A stretch of 64,000 nucleotides of DNA from Isoetes taiwanensis (Eukaryota; Streptophyta; Lycopodiopsida; Isoetales; Isoetaceae). The notes beneath the pieces are model-generated. The model was not told the origin of the DNA. It was given only the letters and a program-made list of their open reading frames with translations, and searched no databases. Shown one piece after another: positions 47,411-60,900 of this stretch. The position numbers and the translations under genes are program-made. How positions within the stretch are numbered: the stretch's first letter is position 1; the number at the start of each line of letters is the position of its first letter. The stretch lies in contig JAJEKV010000032.1 of assembly GCA_021234155.1 (NCBI GenBank), forward strand, positions 6,418,736 to 6,482,735. Reading direction: 5' to 3'.

Positions 47411-47430
47411 ACCCCTTTTCTCTTGTAGTG
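47411..47430 (-). mobile_element. CACTA-type terminus, CACTACAAGAGAAAAGGGG on the minus strand
   Basis: ACCCCTTTTCTCTTGTAGTG ends at 47430; its complement begins CACTACAAGAGAAAA. The adjacent 47350-47410 has short inverted CTATTTT/AAAATAG arms. The element would extend left for an unknown distance. Flank TCA. Confidence 0.45.
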
Positions 47431-47668
47431 TCATAACTATTATTCATTTGCAAAATACAAATTCTGATCGTCAGATCGTCAGATATCCCTAAAATATGTC
47501 TCAAGGTGCCCAAACCTACCCTTCCTCTAATGAATACAGGGGGCAATCCAAAAAATAGGATGTTTGATGCAAATGGCAATAATGTTTTTGTAATCAATAA
47601 AATAAAAAGTGCCCATCATGAAACTTATAGTCGAGAATGAGACCTATTTAGTAGCCGTAGAATCATCT

Positions 47669-47738
47669 AAAGCAGAGTTGTGGTTTAAAACAACTCAAAT
47701 AAGAATAGTTGATGAATTTCAACTCCGCTTTAGATGAG
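47669..47738. repeat. Short hairpin (TCATCTAAAGC arms)
   Basis: TCATCTAAAGCAGAGTTG at one end pairs with CAACTCCGCTTTAGATGA at the other with one mismatch; the loop is about 35 nt. Possibly a tiny MITE. Confidence 0.55.
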
Positions 47739-47873
47739 CTTGATCTTGTTAGGAAGACCTTATTATAATCTATAATGTTCAGGAAGACAACTTTTGAATT
47801 TGAGGAGTTGGAAAACTATATTACCATATCTACAAAAATTGCTCTTCAATTATAATGGAATATTGTATTAGGG

Positions 47874-48029
47874 AATCTTCCTCACGAGAAGATTCCACCG
47901 AAGAATATTCTGAGACGGCTCCGCCAGACAAGGTGGCGCACGAGCGGCGGAGCTGCGAGTGTGCCACCGAGTCTGGCGGTGCCGCCAAAGAATATTTTGA
48001 GGGGAATCTTTGAGTGAGGAAGGTTCCTT
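47874..48029. mobile_element. ~155-bp foldback MITE (GGAATCTTCCTCAC arms)
   Basis: The left arm (GGGAATCTTCCTCACGAGAA and AAGAATATTCTGAG, then CCGCCAGAC) pairs with the right arm read backwards (GGAACCTTCCTCACTCAAAG, AAAATATTCTTTGG, CCGCCAGAC) with a few mismatches. The centre is GC-rich. A related phrase ('gaggaatctttggcggtgcc') occurs at about 3772-3791. Confidence 0.6.
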
Positions 48030-48584
48030 GGCGTAATAAACGCCGCCTTCAAATTATGAAAGCAATGATCCCTGTAGCTAGAAGCTCTGTTATGTGAGCT
48101 CTAAATCCGAGAAAAACCTCGACTTCAAGAGAAAGGTGTGCTTATGGAATGGAGATTTGGTGTTAAAATGCCAAAATACAGATGATACAAGCTCTGCATA
48201 AAACGAAATCTGACTAACAGGGTTTTTGTGGCCGTCAACAAGAACCGCTTTTCTCTGTTTTAAGCTAAAAATGGGGCAAATGCTAAAATACAGAGGCCTC
48301 TGCATAAAGAGAATCCTGCAGTAAGCTCTTTGTCTAACCGATTCATAGAAAAAGAATGAATGCAAGCAGATAATTTCAACATGAGAAAAATCAGAGACAA
48401 GAACGCTATTAGTACCCTGGCAGAAGCACATAACATAAAACATCCAAGGCTTTTCGAATCAAGCAAACCTAAGCTCGGATTGAAGCTTGGAGAATGAACA
48501 GTGGCAGATTCAACATTTTCAATAACAACAAATTCAACAATGCCTAGCGCCTCAACAACACCGCAGATTCAACGGAGTGACCTA

Positions 48585-48725
48585 GCCGCTAAGAGTGGGG
48601 CATGCAAAATGAAAGGGAAAAATTGAATGGCGATGGTTGTGCATAGCGGCGCCGCTAAGAGTGGGGCATGTAAAATGAAAGGGAAAAAATGAATGGCGAT
48701 GGTTGTGCATAGCGGCGCCACTCCA
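48585..48725. repeat. 66-bp tandem repeat upstream of the subtilase gene
   Basis: GCCGCTAAGAGTGGGGCATG starts at 48585 and again at 48651; a third copy begins at 48717 and is cut short. It lies about 240-370 bp upstream of the subtilase start codon, so it could overlap the promoter. 48030-48584 holds nothing I can support. Confidence 0.75.
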
Positions 48726-48957
48726 CAAAACAAGGCGGCCAATTAGGGCTGATGAAATGCGCGAAATTTTACAGTAATTTGAAGGTGGCGTTTATTACTG
48801 TAAAGTAGTGGTAGCCTGGTACCATGAACCCTAATTGGCAATTTGAAATGGCACTAAAAAAACACGCTAAAAAAATTGAGCACGTGGACCTTAACTGTAA
48901 GATGTGCGCCTACTAGCCTTCTTCGATTAGAACGTGGAGCTATGCTTTCGTTTGGAT

Positions 48958-51900
48958 ATGGCGCCCGAGAGGAGATCTTACTATTTTCTCCTCCTCGTCA
49001 ACATCTTCATTATCCGGCAATGCCGATCCACCGATCCCCACAAAATCTTTCTTCGTACTACGACCATTGATATCCGGCTTCGGCAATCCCCACTTGTATA
49101 TCCGCCACGCATCAACCAAAGCTTCCCTTCTGGTCATCTCTTTTTATTCAACTCCTTTGCTGCCTTTGATAGTAGATCAGATCATCCCCATAAGGTCGGG
49201 CCATTTTTATTCCGTGATGAGCCCACCCAGAAATCTTTCAGCCATTGTGCTGAACGTATGTTGGGGTACGAATCATCAAAATCTTTGATCTGGCATCGCG
49301 CTTTGACAAAGCAATTTGTTGTCAAATTGGATGCCGTTGAAGCTCGGAAGACGGATTCTTACGAAATGTTTGAGCAAAAATTAGGGTTCCTAGGATGTGC
49401 GTTGGGGCACTACCTTCCTCATGATACTTACGTTGTCTTAGCTCCTAGTGCTGGCACGGCGAATGAATTGAAGAGCATTGACGGAGTTGTGTGGGTTGGT
49501 GATTATAGGCCCGAATACAAGGTGGCACCTGAGTGGGAAAAGATTTTGAAGTAAGAGTCTACTGTTAATTTCTGTTTTACATTGTGAAACAATGGTCTTA
49601 CATGGCAGCAAACTATAACTTTGAAAAGATAATACTCAACTGTTCTGTTTACAATTTAGATCATGCATACTCACCCTTTTTGTATCTCAATCTCATCGTT
49701 AATGCCCTATCTTGAGTTTAGAGACATTACATGTTGGTGAACCTGTTGGAGCAGGAATTGACCATGTCAATTCCATGTCGTTAATTCAATTTAAAAATTA
49801 CAACAAAGCTAAAGCTTGCAATCAGCATGCAGTCAGACAGTAATTCTCCTCTTGGGTACCATAAATCAGACAGCAATTCTCGATGTCCCCTCTCAAAAAC
49901 TTGTTTTCCAAGGTGGACTTTAGTTTTTATACTTGCTTGATGGAAGCTAACGTTGACGTTGTGTGCTGCAGAAACGATAACGAGATTATGCCTTCTGTTG
50001 GAAGGGATGAAGCTGGTCGAGTGTTGGTTAATGTTTTGATTCCTCATAACGGCATTGTTCTTGACAACTTTTGTGCGCTGGGCGATGTCATTTCTAGCAT
50101 TTTGTTAGGATGGGATCAAGAACTGAGAAGCTTTCTGGATAACAAGAGGGAAATGAATCCTGCTATAAATACGAACATATCTTATGAAAGAGCAGGTGAT
50201 GATACGGTGGTGGTAAGGGTACCGATACTTTCATTAGATTTTGCAATAAGATGGTTATCTTGGCAAGAATGGGTTACTTGGATCTCGCCAGCCTTCCTTG
50301 CAAATTTGCAAAACATGTATTCTTCTGCAATAGAGCAGAGTGGAACTCTGGAAGAAATTAGTTCCGAAGGCAGTTTTGGCACAGGAAGGCCTGTCTGGAG
50401 CGAGGGAATATTTGGTGACAATCAGACTATAGGAGTAGGGGATAGTGGGGTCGACTATTTTAGGTAACTCACTCTTTCTTTCTCTCCACTTATGATTCCT
50501 TTTCTTATGATGCATTGCTTTCAATTCCAGCTGTTATTTTCTCGATGAGCAGTCACCATATCCTGACGAGAATCATAGAAAGATTATTGCATATCGAGTA
50601 TTATCAGGTGGAGACATGTTGGATTCTTATGGCCACGGAACTCATGTTGCTGGCTCCATCGCAGGAAAGTGCATGTGGAGCTCGAAAGCAGCAGTCTTGG
50701 GACGTTCAAAATATAACGGAATGGCTCCAAATGCAAAGCTCATAGTTACTGATATAGGCCAAGGAAAAAATTCTTATGTTACCCCCCCACCTGACTTATC
50801 AAACTATTTTCAGTAAGCGTCTTACGTGCACTTTTGCCATTTATGCACTTCTACAAGTTTGACACTATCTCATTTTATGCATGCATAGGGTTGGTAACAT
50901 TCTTTGATCTCTTTGCCTTCCTTAGGGCTAGGGATGCTCTAGTATGTTTTTATGTTGAAGCTATTCCGAAGTATTGAAGGAGCATAGACTGGCCAGTGTC
51001 ATGGGCCGGCAATTACTCACATTCTCAGAGTGGCGTGTCTAAGACAGTTTTGTGCTTGATTTAACAAGATATGCAGGATTGGTTAAAACTATTTAGAAGC
51101 AGCACCGTGATACAGCTGCCTGTCGTTTGGCAAGCTTGATGTATTTCATAAAGAGTTTTTGGCCGTCTAGCCTGTGCTTGTTGGATGTCAGCTGAGCATA
51201 GTTGATCCTCCGCATGTTGACTTGGTTAGTTGTCCGTGAATTCAAGGATCCAATTGCCCCAGTGATAGGTTTGCATGTGAAGGTGCTCCACAAATATCGG
51301 CATCCTGCAGTTGCTGAAATGGATCTGCAGGTATATGTTCTACTGGAGAAGTATTATACCATGAGCGATATTTGTAGCCAACATCAGCTGCATTCCTTTC
51401 AAAGAACTGGATTTAGGTGACGGTGAGAATTGATTGAGTCAGCAACAAATCTGCTTCTAGCTTCAAAAATGGATATTCATTTTATTTGCACAAGGCAAGT
51501 GATTTAGATAATGCACATTCTAATAAAGATCACATAACCACTTGTAGGAATGTCTCTACAACCTGGAAGAAATGACAAGTGCTGATCATGCATACTTCTA
51601 TACCGAGGATGCCATAGTTTGGGGGTATTTTAACTTCAAATATATTCATATCTTAAGCAGAAAACGGAATGCTTACATAGAAAAACATTAAAATAGGATC
51701 ATACTTGGTTTGGTTGCCAATTGGGACTCCAACATGAACAGGGCTACTTTTACCAAATAAGATACATTTGAAAATGATTCTTGGGATAAAAATGGGGACA
51801 GTTTCGTTTTACAGCCCCCCCCCAACGTGGCATAGATCCACACCATCCAATCTGAAAATCAAGGGCCCAGATGCATGCCACGTCAGAGGGGGGCTTTCGT

Positions 51901-54900
51901 ATATGCTCAAGATTGGTCAACTTTAAAGCAGGCAGGCAACTGAGATATCGCTGCAGGAGCTCAAAAATTTCATCAACCATTCCATCTTCTCTGAGACTTA
52001 GTTGAGAACAGGGTTGTGGGAGAGCTATACAAAGCTGTGAGGAGAGCAAGAAAGCATATCAGATTGGCCAATTGGCAGAGTTCTTCATAAAGCCAGTTGT
52101 GATGTCAGTGATTACAATGTTCTAAGTAGCAAATTGGTCGTGGTTAGATTTCGAATGACTGTTGGAAGCCAAGACGTTGCATGTCATTTAAGTAAGAGTG
52201 TTAGACAATATTTGTATTGCATAGCATTATAATGAAAAGTGTCCACCATGATGGTTACATAGATAAACCTAAGTTATTAATTTTGATATAAACTAGTAGG
52301 TAATGCAGTCCTGATATCATTGTCTACGAAGACCCTATTATTTCACTCTGTTGCACAATTTCTCTTTATTCTACGATTATTGCTAAAATAGAATCTCTGC
52401 TAATGTTTTAGTTACTGCACAAATGATCATTAGTTCAGACTAGGAATTTTGCATCTCAGGATGTTTTTAAAACAGTCTAAAAGTTTGTTTTCTGCTTTCT
52501 TTCCATGTCCTTATTCCGGTTATTCTATTGCAGGTTTGCATATGATTTGGGTGCTAGAATCCATTGTGACTCCTGGACCACCAGTGATGCTTCATACAAT
52601 ATTATGGCTTATAGTATTGACAAGTTCGCTTTCGAGAACCCAGTATGCTGAAGGCACCCTTGATTGTATGCTGTACTATAATTAAGTTTAGAAACAGTAA
52701 ACTAACCATCTCAGGTAACCACGGAATAAAACACACTATTTATTTAGTACAAATGGAGATGGATGCTTAGCCTCTATAGAAGCACAATCAGCTTAAACAT
52801 TTTTCTGTTTTTTGTAACAGTTCTGGCTGTTTTACCTTATTGTGTTGCATATGCTTTACATGTTAGAGAAGCAAACCATAAATAACGATTAAAGTCAGTC
52901 CTGGTGGCTCACTGGTACACCACCTGGCATGCAAAGTAGAGGCCCTGTTCACGTGCTAAGCTCTAGCATGCCATTGGGTTGTTGGTGCAAGCACGAGGTT
53001 CTGAATTCACTTCCCAGTCTGTCCATCTATTTGGAAGGATACAAATGGAGAACAAAATTTTTGGCCGCCAAATGTGGCAGCGAGCGTGCATTTGACTTGC
53101 TACATGCACCTTCTTTCATTTCTAATGCTTTGGCAAGTCATTGCCTATGAAGAATAATTTGTATAAAACAAATTTGTATGCAGTCCTAAAGGACCAATTT
53201 CTGATTTAGAACGATCTGATCAACATTGCTGAATCTGTTTATATTTGTTGAATTGCATAATCAGGCCATTCTTTTTGTTTTAGTATGGCATTTTTTTAGG
53301 TTTGAATTTAATTCTTATCCAATAACTTGCTTACATGCAGCTATTTGTTCCTGTTTTTGCTGCTGGGAATGCTGGTTCATCTCATTCAACTTCAGGTAAC
53401 TGCTTTCATAAGCTGTCACCCAGGTTGACTTAATACACATGCGAAGTAAGAACATTTATGTTGTCAGTACCCCACAAGCCACATCTACTTGTCATTGCTT
53501 CCATTGCCATGATATTATTATATGCTGATCTCCATGGTACCCACAAGCCACATCTACTTCCATTACCATGATATCATTATATGCTGATCTTCATGTTCCC
53601 CATTCCTATCTTCATGTATTAATAAGCTGACCAATCCAAGATATAAGATGAACAATGTTCAATCTACGTATGGTTCTGCAATCTGGCATCAATGAATCCT
53701 CCTGTGCACTACCATGCCCTTGTACTAAGTACGTCATTATGTCATTGCAGTCTGAAAGTCCAGGCTGTTCCATCTTTTGCTCAAATAGCAGTTTGTTTCT
53801 CAAGTCTCTGTTTCTTGCAACTCTATGTCAAATGCCATCAGGCTACTGAGAAAGAAGTCTTTGATCTCCCCTACACTCTGGTTCAATTAGAGCCTTTAGT
53901 TGCTTCAAGGCTCCCATCTTTCTTTGGGTCTGTGTCTTCTTTGCAATGACGGTCCAAGTTGTCATCTAAGTTGAGAGTAGATTCATGGATGGACGCTTGC
54001 TATATCTGAGTTTGCACAAAGATATTAAAAGTCCTGAGCCAAGGCTCTAAATATTTGCAAATATTCTGCTTGCCATAGGAGCTGTCAAGACCACACTTGG
54101 GCTGTGTGTTGTTCCTGCATTGCAGATTAGCTTGGAGAACTGTCGGGGTGAAGAATGGAGCTGGTGCTTCTTTGGTTTTGCTTTGTTCTGTTGTTCGTAT
54201 GTTGGATGTATTTAAGGCGGGTTGGATCGGCCTGTAGGTCTGGAGGTTCAATTCCTCCACCGGATTTTTGTGTGTGTGAGATGCCAGGCAATGATGCAAA
54301 CGATTGATGGGCATGGAACCATTGAGTTGTTGCTGAAAGTTTTATGGTTGCCACATGGAGTCCTCGTTCTTTCTGGTGGCAACCATTCACAAAATTGAAC
54401 GGCCCTCGGATTTAAGAAAATCTTAGAGATTGCCTACCAAGGGTCAAATTGTCAATGCATAATAATTGCTATTGACAGCCTGTGAAGACCAAGACAAATA
54501 CCAATTCCGGCATTAAATGACAAGTCTATTGCATATGCTTTTATGAATTTAGCTTTGTTTCTTGCTTTCCCTCAGTATTTTATCGAATTCACAAGAGGTA
54601 TGATAGATAACTTTAGCAAATCAGGTTCTAAATTGTTTTATTTTCTATAAGGCATTTACCAGATGATATTTTGTTCCAGTGACAGTAAGCTCCCCCGCAA
54701 TAGCTAAGAACATACTTTCTGTTGGGGCAACACTTGGTGCAGTTGGGCCCGGTATTCAAAGAAGTGGACGAAGTCTTCAGGCAGTGTTTCATATTAATCT
54801 GAATGCCACTGATAGTAAATGGGACTTGCATCATAAAATTCATGAATTTCAACTTGGAGTACGTTTTGGTGAGTATTGGGGTCCAGCAGAGCTTATAAGT

Positions 54901-57900
54901 ACAACTCCAAAGGATGCATGCTCTCCAATCACAAATGCGGATGCTATAAAAGGGAGGATTGCTTTGGTCAATAAGGATTCTTGTACATTATTAAATAAGG
55001 TACCCTTTTAAAATCAGCACTTGGCGGGGAAATTATTGTATCTAATCTACTCTAAATTTCCGAATGGATTATAACAGTTTGCTTGTTTAAAATGGTGACA
55101 GTTCCTTGCTATAGAAGCAGCTGGTGCTGTTGCAGCAGTTGTTTACAACAATGATAATACTGGATTTTTTGCCCTGAGCCAGTCATTCATTGGGGACACT
55201 CTCACAATACCTGGGGGTTCTATAACAATGGCATTTGGAGAGTTTCTGGATGAGACACTTTCTGATGGTAAGAAGGTTCTTGTTGAGGTCTCATCATTCT
55301 CCTTTGCTGGCGAAGACCGATTTGATAGCATGGCACCATTTTCATCTTGGGGCCCATCAATGGATGGGAGACTGAAACCTGAAGTTGTTGCTCCAGGTAC
55401 AATCCAATGGTAGATTTCATTGATTAGTTAACATGTATAAAGTTATCAGATATCTTACTCGCGAACTCAATTTTGACAGGAGAAAGAATTGTTTCAGCAA
55501 GCAGCAGCATGGACAGAAGCATGCCTACATGCGAGATTTCAGGTGACTTAGTTTGGCATGACTTTCACTGTTAATATCCTCAATCCATGTTTAAAACGTC
55601 TAACTAGAAGATATTTAACTAGCCATATTTTCAGTAATCTGTACAAAACACGGCAGGTTCTCGATTTTCATCCTGCACACTTGCTATGCCACTTCCTGAT
55701 TTAGATATATACACACATGGACAGGCTGCATCGTCAAAATGTTACTGTATGCAATTATGGATAGCAAACATTAGTGTACAAATCAGTAGGATGTTGATGA
55801 CAGGGCTATGGGGCAAAATGGTCTATACAACTATCAGTCTTGTAATTTCTGAGTTGCTCTGCTCTCTGGTTCTGCTTTCTACCCTGATCACTATAATAAC
55901 AAAACCTGTTATGTTGGGGTCGTTGCTAGGTATGTCCCATATATTTGTTATCCTGAGATTAATGAGATGGCATCCCAGAAGACACAATGCAATCTGGCTT
56001 ATATTTCATAGATTCAATCTATCATAAATTAGCTTTTGGGAAACTAAAAGATGAATTGTGCTTCTGGCTATTTACCTTGTTCAGAAATGTGTTAGTCAGC
56101 CAGAAAATGATATGATTAACTTAAACACTGTCTCAGGAAAAACTCAATGGTGTTGGAGGATGATAGAGAAACATCTGAAAGGGAGTGTGAAACCTTTGCA
56201 AAGGTGTAATTTTAGTTGGAAAATAAAAATGCGCATGACCAAGATGCCACCTGGTAAAATAGGAATAGAACACTGTAGCCTAGGAGGCTCATATGCCACT
56301 ATATGGGGGATAAGATTGGTTTGTATAGAAAGACTCAATGGTGTTGGAGATGATAGAGAAACATCTGAAAGGGAGTGTGAAACCTTTGCAAAGGTGTAAT
56401 TTTAGTTGGAGCGCACATATTGCTAGCATCCCTATATGCTATAAAAGACAATTCTCTCCTGATCCTTTGGGAACCACATATAGTTTTGGGTAAATTAAGT
56501 GCATCACCTTGTTTTTTTCCTAATATTTTGCAAATCCTGCAATGTTGTAAGATGTATTTACTACCTCTTTACAGAAAGGTCTGGCACATCAATGTCTGCC
56601 CCTATTACGGCAGGTGGGGCAGCACTCGTCAGGCAATATTTTATGGATGGATTCTATCCTACTGGCTCAAAGGTAGTCGGTAGAATCTTATTTTTCTGAG
56701 GAGCAATGATAAATTGTAGCTACATGGCAAGAAATGTCATCCATCTCTTGTTAACATACAAAAGTTTCCAGGTTGCAGGTGATCGCTTTGAGCCATCTGG
56801 AGCACTCGTGAAAGCTGTCCTAATTAATGGAGCAATGCCTTTGCATGGTGTCAACGGTAGTTATCTCCTCTTATGCATATGTTAGTGCATATCTCTAAAA
56901 ATGCCACTATATTATCCTGAAATTTATATCGTGCATTAGAGCAATATAATAGGTATGCTTATCTGAGACAATTGCAGAGCCACTTGGCTTGCAAGCAGGA
57001 GGCCCTCTATTGATACCCAGCCAGCCCATGCTCAATTTTAAAACATGACATTGGAGCCCAGTGGGCAGTTCAACTGCACCAGAGCAGATGAGAGCTTGGA
57101 TTGGTTGGCTCCCATGCAGGGGAGGTGTCAGAATTTATGTAATGGGCAAAGTATAGCCCCAGAGGGAGGGCTTTCCTATCTAGCACAAGATAGATCTGCA
57201 GTAGAGTAGAGTATCTAGCTTACAATCCTGAATTCAGTTACCTGTTTATTATTTCTAATAATAGGAAATGCTTCAAGAGAGGAAAAGTGGTTTATGCTGG
57301 GATGAGCATGTTAGATCTATATGCTGACGTATATGATGTCACACTGCTGACCTGACACACTGCACGCTGCTGCTGACATGGCGATGGCACTCTTCATATA
57401 AGCCATAGTCACGTATATCTGTAGCTGGTCTGTTTTCCTGAAGCTAGGCAGTGGCACTCATCTTTGTAGCTTTCTTCCACCATGATACATCACAAGGCTG
57501 GGAGTTAGCATTAAATTTTGTGAGGATTGAGTGCTTCTTGCTGAAAGTTTACAAGCTAAAACAGATTCAAGTTGGCTTTCCAACAAGCCAAGATTCATTG
57601 GAATCACACATTGCTGGGTAGATCTTGCAATTTGTTTGCAAGAATTTGTCTAGAACGGAGAATGTGGTAGCTCGAAAAATCTATGCAGAGATTTTTTATC
57701 TTGCAAGTTTTTTTTTCGAAAGAGAAAAGGGTCGGATCTGCAGTTTAGTACTCGGATCTGGTGTTTAGATTTTGCCGGATTCCAAGTTTGGCGAAGATTT
57801 GGTATGCTTTTGGCATGTTTTTCTTTTTTGTTGAAAATGTTTTAGTTCTGTTCAAGAATTTGGGGACGTTGTCCGCATCTTTGACGAAAAAGGTGTTCGA

Positions 57901-60900
57901 CATTTGGCAAATGGCATCAGGAGTTGGGATCGGAGTTGGCTGCCGCAATTGACGAACGAGCTTGAATCTGCAAAATATTTGCTTATAAGTGTCGACTCTT
58001 GAAGACATCTGCAGCAGTTATAAGTTTCTTGAGGAGGCCGATTTCTAGAAGGGTTAATATTCAAGGTCTATAGATGAGCTTCTGGAGAATTTCTTAAATT
58101 TAGGTCTTATCCTTCTAGAGGGGCTTGCAGCACAGCAATCTGGGTACAGATTTGGGTCCATCTTTCAGGAGGGGTTATGGCTTCTCTATACTCATGGGAG
58201 ATTCTTACACATGATCTTCTCAATGGTGATAATTACTATTCCTGGTTTGATAATTTTGAGATTCATATTGGTCTCAATCTTTTGTCTGAAGTTCTGAAAC
58301 CTGCTTGGGATCCTGTTACTCCAGAGGACAAGCAGAAAGATTTCATGGCTCTCACTCTTCTTAAGGCTACGGTTTCAGATGATTTCAAGAGAGATCTCAG
58401 AACTGTTAAGACATTTCAGCATGCTTTGGAGTTTGTACAACAAAACTCTCTTCAGAAAGGAGCTTGGCATCAGGTTAATATTAAAAAACAAATGCATAAT
58501 CTCAAACTTCAGGATTATGCAAGCATGAGAGAATATCTTGGTCAGCTGAAGACTCTAACGGACAAGTACCATGGTGCTGGTGGAAATATAGATGATGCTA
58601 CTCTTATTATCCATGCTTTTAATGGTTTGACAAAAGAATATAGGTACATTGCTAATTACTATGAGCTGAAGAAATGCATAAAGCTTACCTTTAATCAGAT
58701 GCAGCAACAACTTATGGAGGCAGAAGCTAGGTACAAAATGGACAAAATGGACGATCAGGTGGAAGCAGTAAACTACTCTAAGGTACTGAATTGTAGCCAA
58801 AAGGATGTTGTACAGTATCTTCAGAAACAAGCTCCCAAGGCAGAAGCTAAAATTTTGGAACTCCAGGCAATGTTAAAGCAACGAGATTCAGCACTTACAG
58901 CAGCTAATTGTCATCTTGTTACAAGTTAATGAAGGTACAAAGCAGTCTCTAGAAAAAGTTACGCAACAGTTACAACATTCTCTGGATACATCTATCGTGC
59001 TGGAAAATGCCTTGAAGGTAGCAAATGCAAAGCTAGAGCTTAGTGAAAGAACAGTAGCAGAGCTATGTTCTTCATTGGAAAAGGACAGACTCATTCATGA
59101 GGATATAGTTGACGCCTCTGCGCCAATATCTGATATTTTCTATCTTCCAGTTCCTGAAATTGATGTTAATTCTTCTTTGTTTGGTACTTCCTGCGATTAT
59201 CTGAGGTCTCAGCCCGGACAAAGCCATCAGCTAGAGTTTATCGATAAAGTGCAGCAGGATTTTCGTCATGATGATTCATCTATTGGTGATGTTTGGGATG
59301 AGGTTGCAGGTGTGGCAGATCCAGAGAGGGCAGCAAAGGAATGTTGTTTAGATTTAAATCTGTTGCATGAAGATCAGCTTATTAGAGGAGAGCAATCGAG
59401 AGGAGCAATTTGCAGGGAATATACGAGACATTATGGAACTCGATGTACAGTTTCAACTGCTTCAGCAGTCTTTTATATCTGAATTGAGCAAGGGAACAGG
59501 AGGGGCAAATGCAGGTGTGATGCAGCATTATTTGCAAATTTCTTCTGCAGAAATCTTAATAGGACAGTTCCAGTTCTTTTCAAAGCAAATGCATGCACTT
59601 TTCAGTAGAATTACAGGACACTTGGAGGGAACCTACAGGGGCAAGAAGTTCTGGTTCAAGACCAAAGTGAAGTGGCAGTCATGGTTAAGTTTTCTTCATA
59701 TCTTGAAAGGCAGTGTGACTCAGGTGCTTTTGCAGGCATGGTTGAGTTTATTGTATATGCTTCAGTCTTTCAGAAGTCTTCATCTTCAGCAGTGCTCGTC
59801 ATCAGGAGGGGTGTTAGATCTATATGCTGATGTATATGATGACGTCACACTGCTGACCTGACACACTGCACGCTGCTGCTGACATGGCGGTGGCACTCTA
59901 TATATAAACCATAGCCACATATATCTGTAGCTGGTCTGTTTTCCTGAAGCTAGGCAGTGGCACTCATCTTTGTAGCTTTCTTCCACCATGATACGTTACA
60001 ATGTCTACAGAGCATAGAAGTGTTTTATGCTGGAGATGAGCATAGAGTTATAGCTGTAAATGTTAAATTCATACCCACAGTCCTAGACTGGCAGGTTTTC
60101 TAGTTTCCAATTTTCAAATGTATGTGCATTTTGCAACATATTACTATTTTAACGTTAGTTGCGCATTTTTTGTAGGCGATGGGATTACTATTGATGCACC
60201 TCCTTCAAATAACCAGGGATATGGACGAGTTGATATAGTTAATAGCCTGTTTCTTGCTGGGTATAACCTCTTGCATGTCCTGGCAAAGGAAGGGGCACCT
60301 CTGAAAACTGGCAATGGTCAACAATTTTGCTTTTACTGCACCATACAAGATCTGCAGAATCTGAAGGTAACGCTAGTTTGGTAAGCTATTAGTTCTGTGT
60401 GCTCTACTAATGAACGGAAGAGTTTTGATATGGTTTATATTGCAATTGATATAATTATCACCTAGCAGAGATTACGAAGCACTATAACTCCGCATTGCAA
60501 TTCTTCCTATATTAGAACTGTTAGCGTTTCTGTGCACACGTCTCACTTTACTGATGACGTCACACTGCTGAGGTGGTATTGTGAATGACATGGCTTATCT
60601 ATATAAGCCCTCATCATTCGAAACTGGCGCGAAAATATATGGATCTTTAGTGCGAAAATTCGTTAGTCCAGAAGTTCAGCACCAACAGATTTGCCTTACT
60701 GTTCCAATGAGCCTAATCCCAATTTGATCTGTGTAGGAATCTTGCAGAAGACAAGATCATCTATCTGGAGACCGTTCTTTGAATTTTTTTTTCACAAGTT
60801 TGAGCTGGAGTTAGAAAATTATTGAGGATACTCATTCTTCAGGCCGGTTTTGCCCTAGTTCAATGCCAGATCTATAGATCTGGATGTTTGTTGGAGGATT

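Noticed and set aside
35930-47430. One 11.5-kb CACTA element bounded by CACTACAAGAAAA and its inverted partner
   Set aside because: The 3-bp flanks differ (AAT against TCA), the subterminal sequences are unlike, and no transposase lies between.
48934-48957. Upstream start of the subtilase at an in-frame GTG
   Set aside because: GTG is not a normal start in nuclear genes; the ATG at 48958 directly precedes a good signal peptide.
54210-54275. A tRNA gene near GGAGGTTCAATTCCTCC in subtilase intron 5
   Set aside because: Only the T-arm is convincing; there is no closing acceptor stem or anticodon arm.
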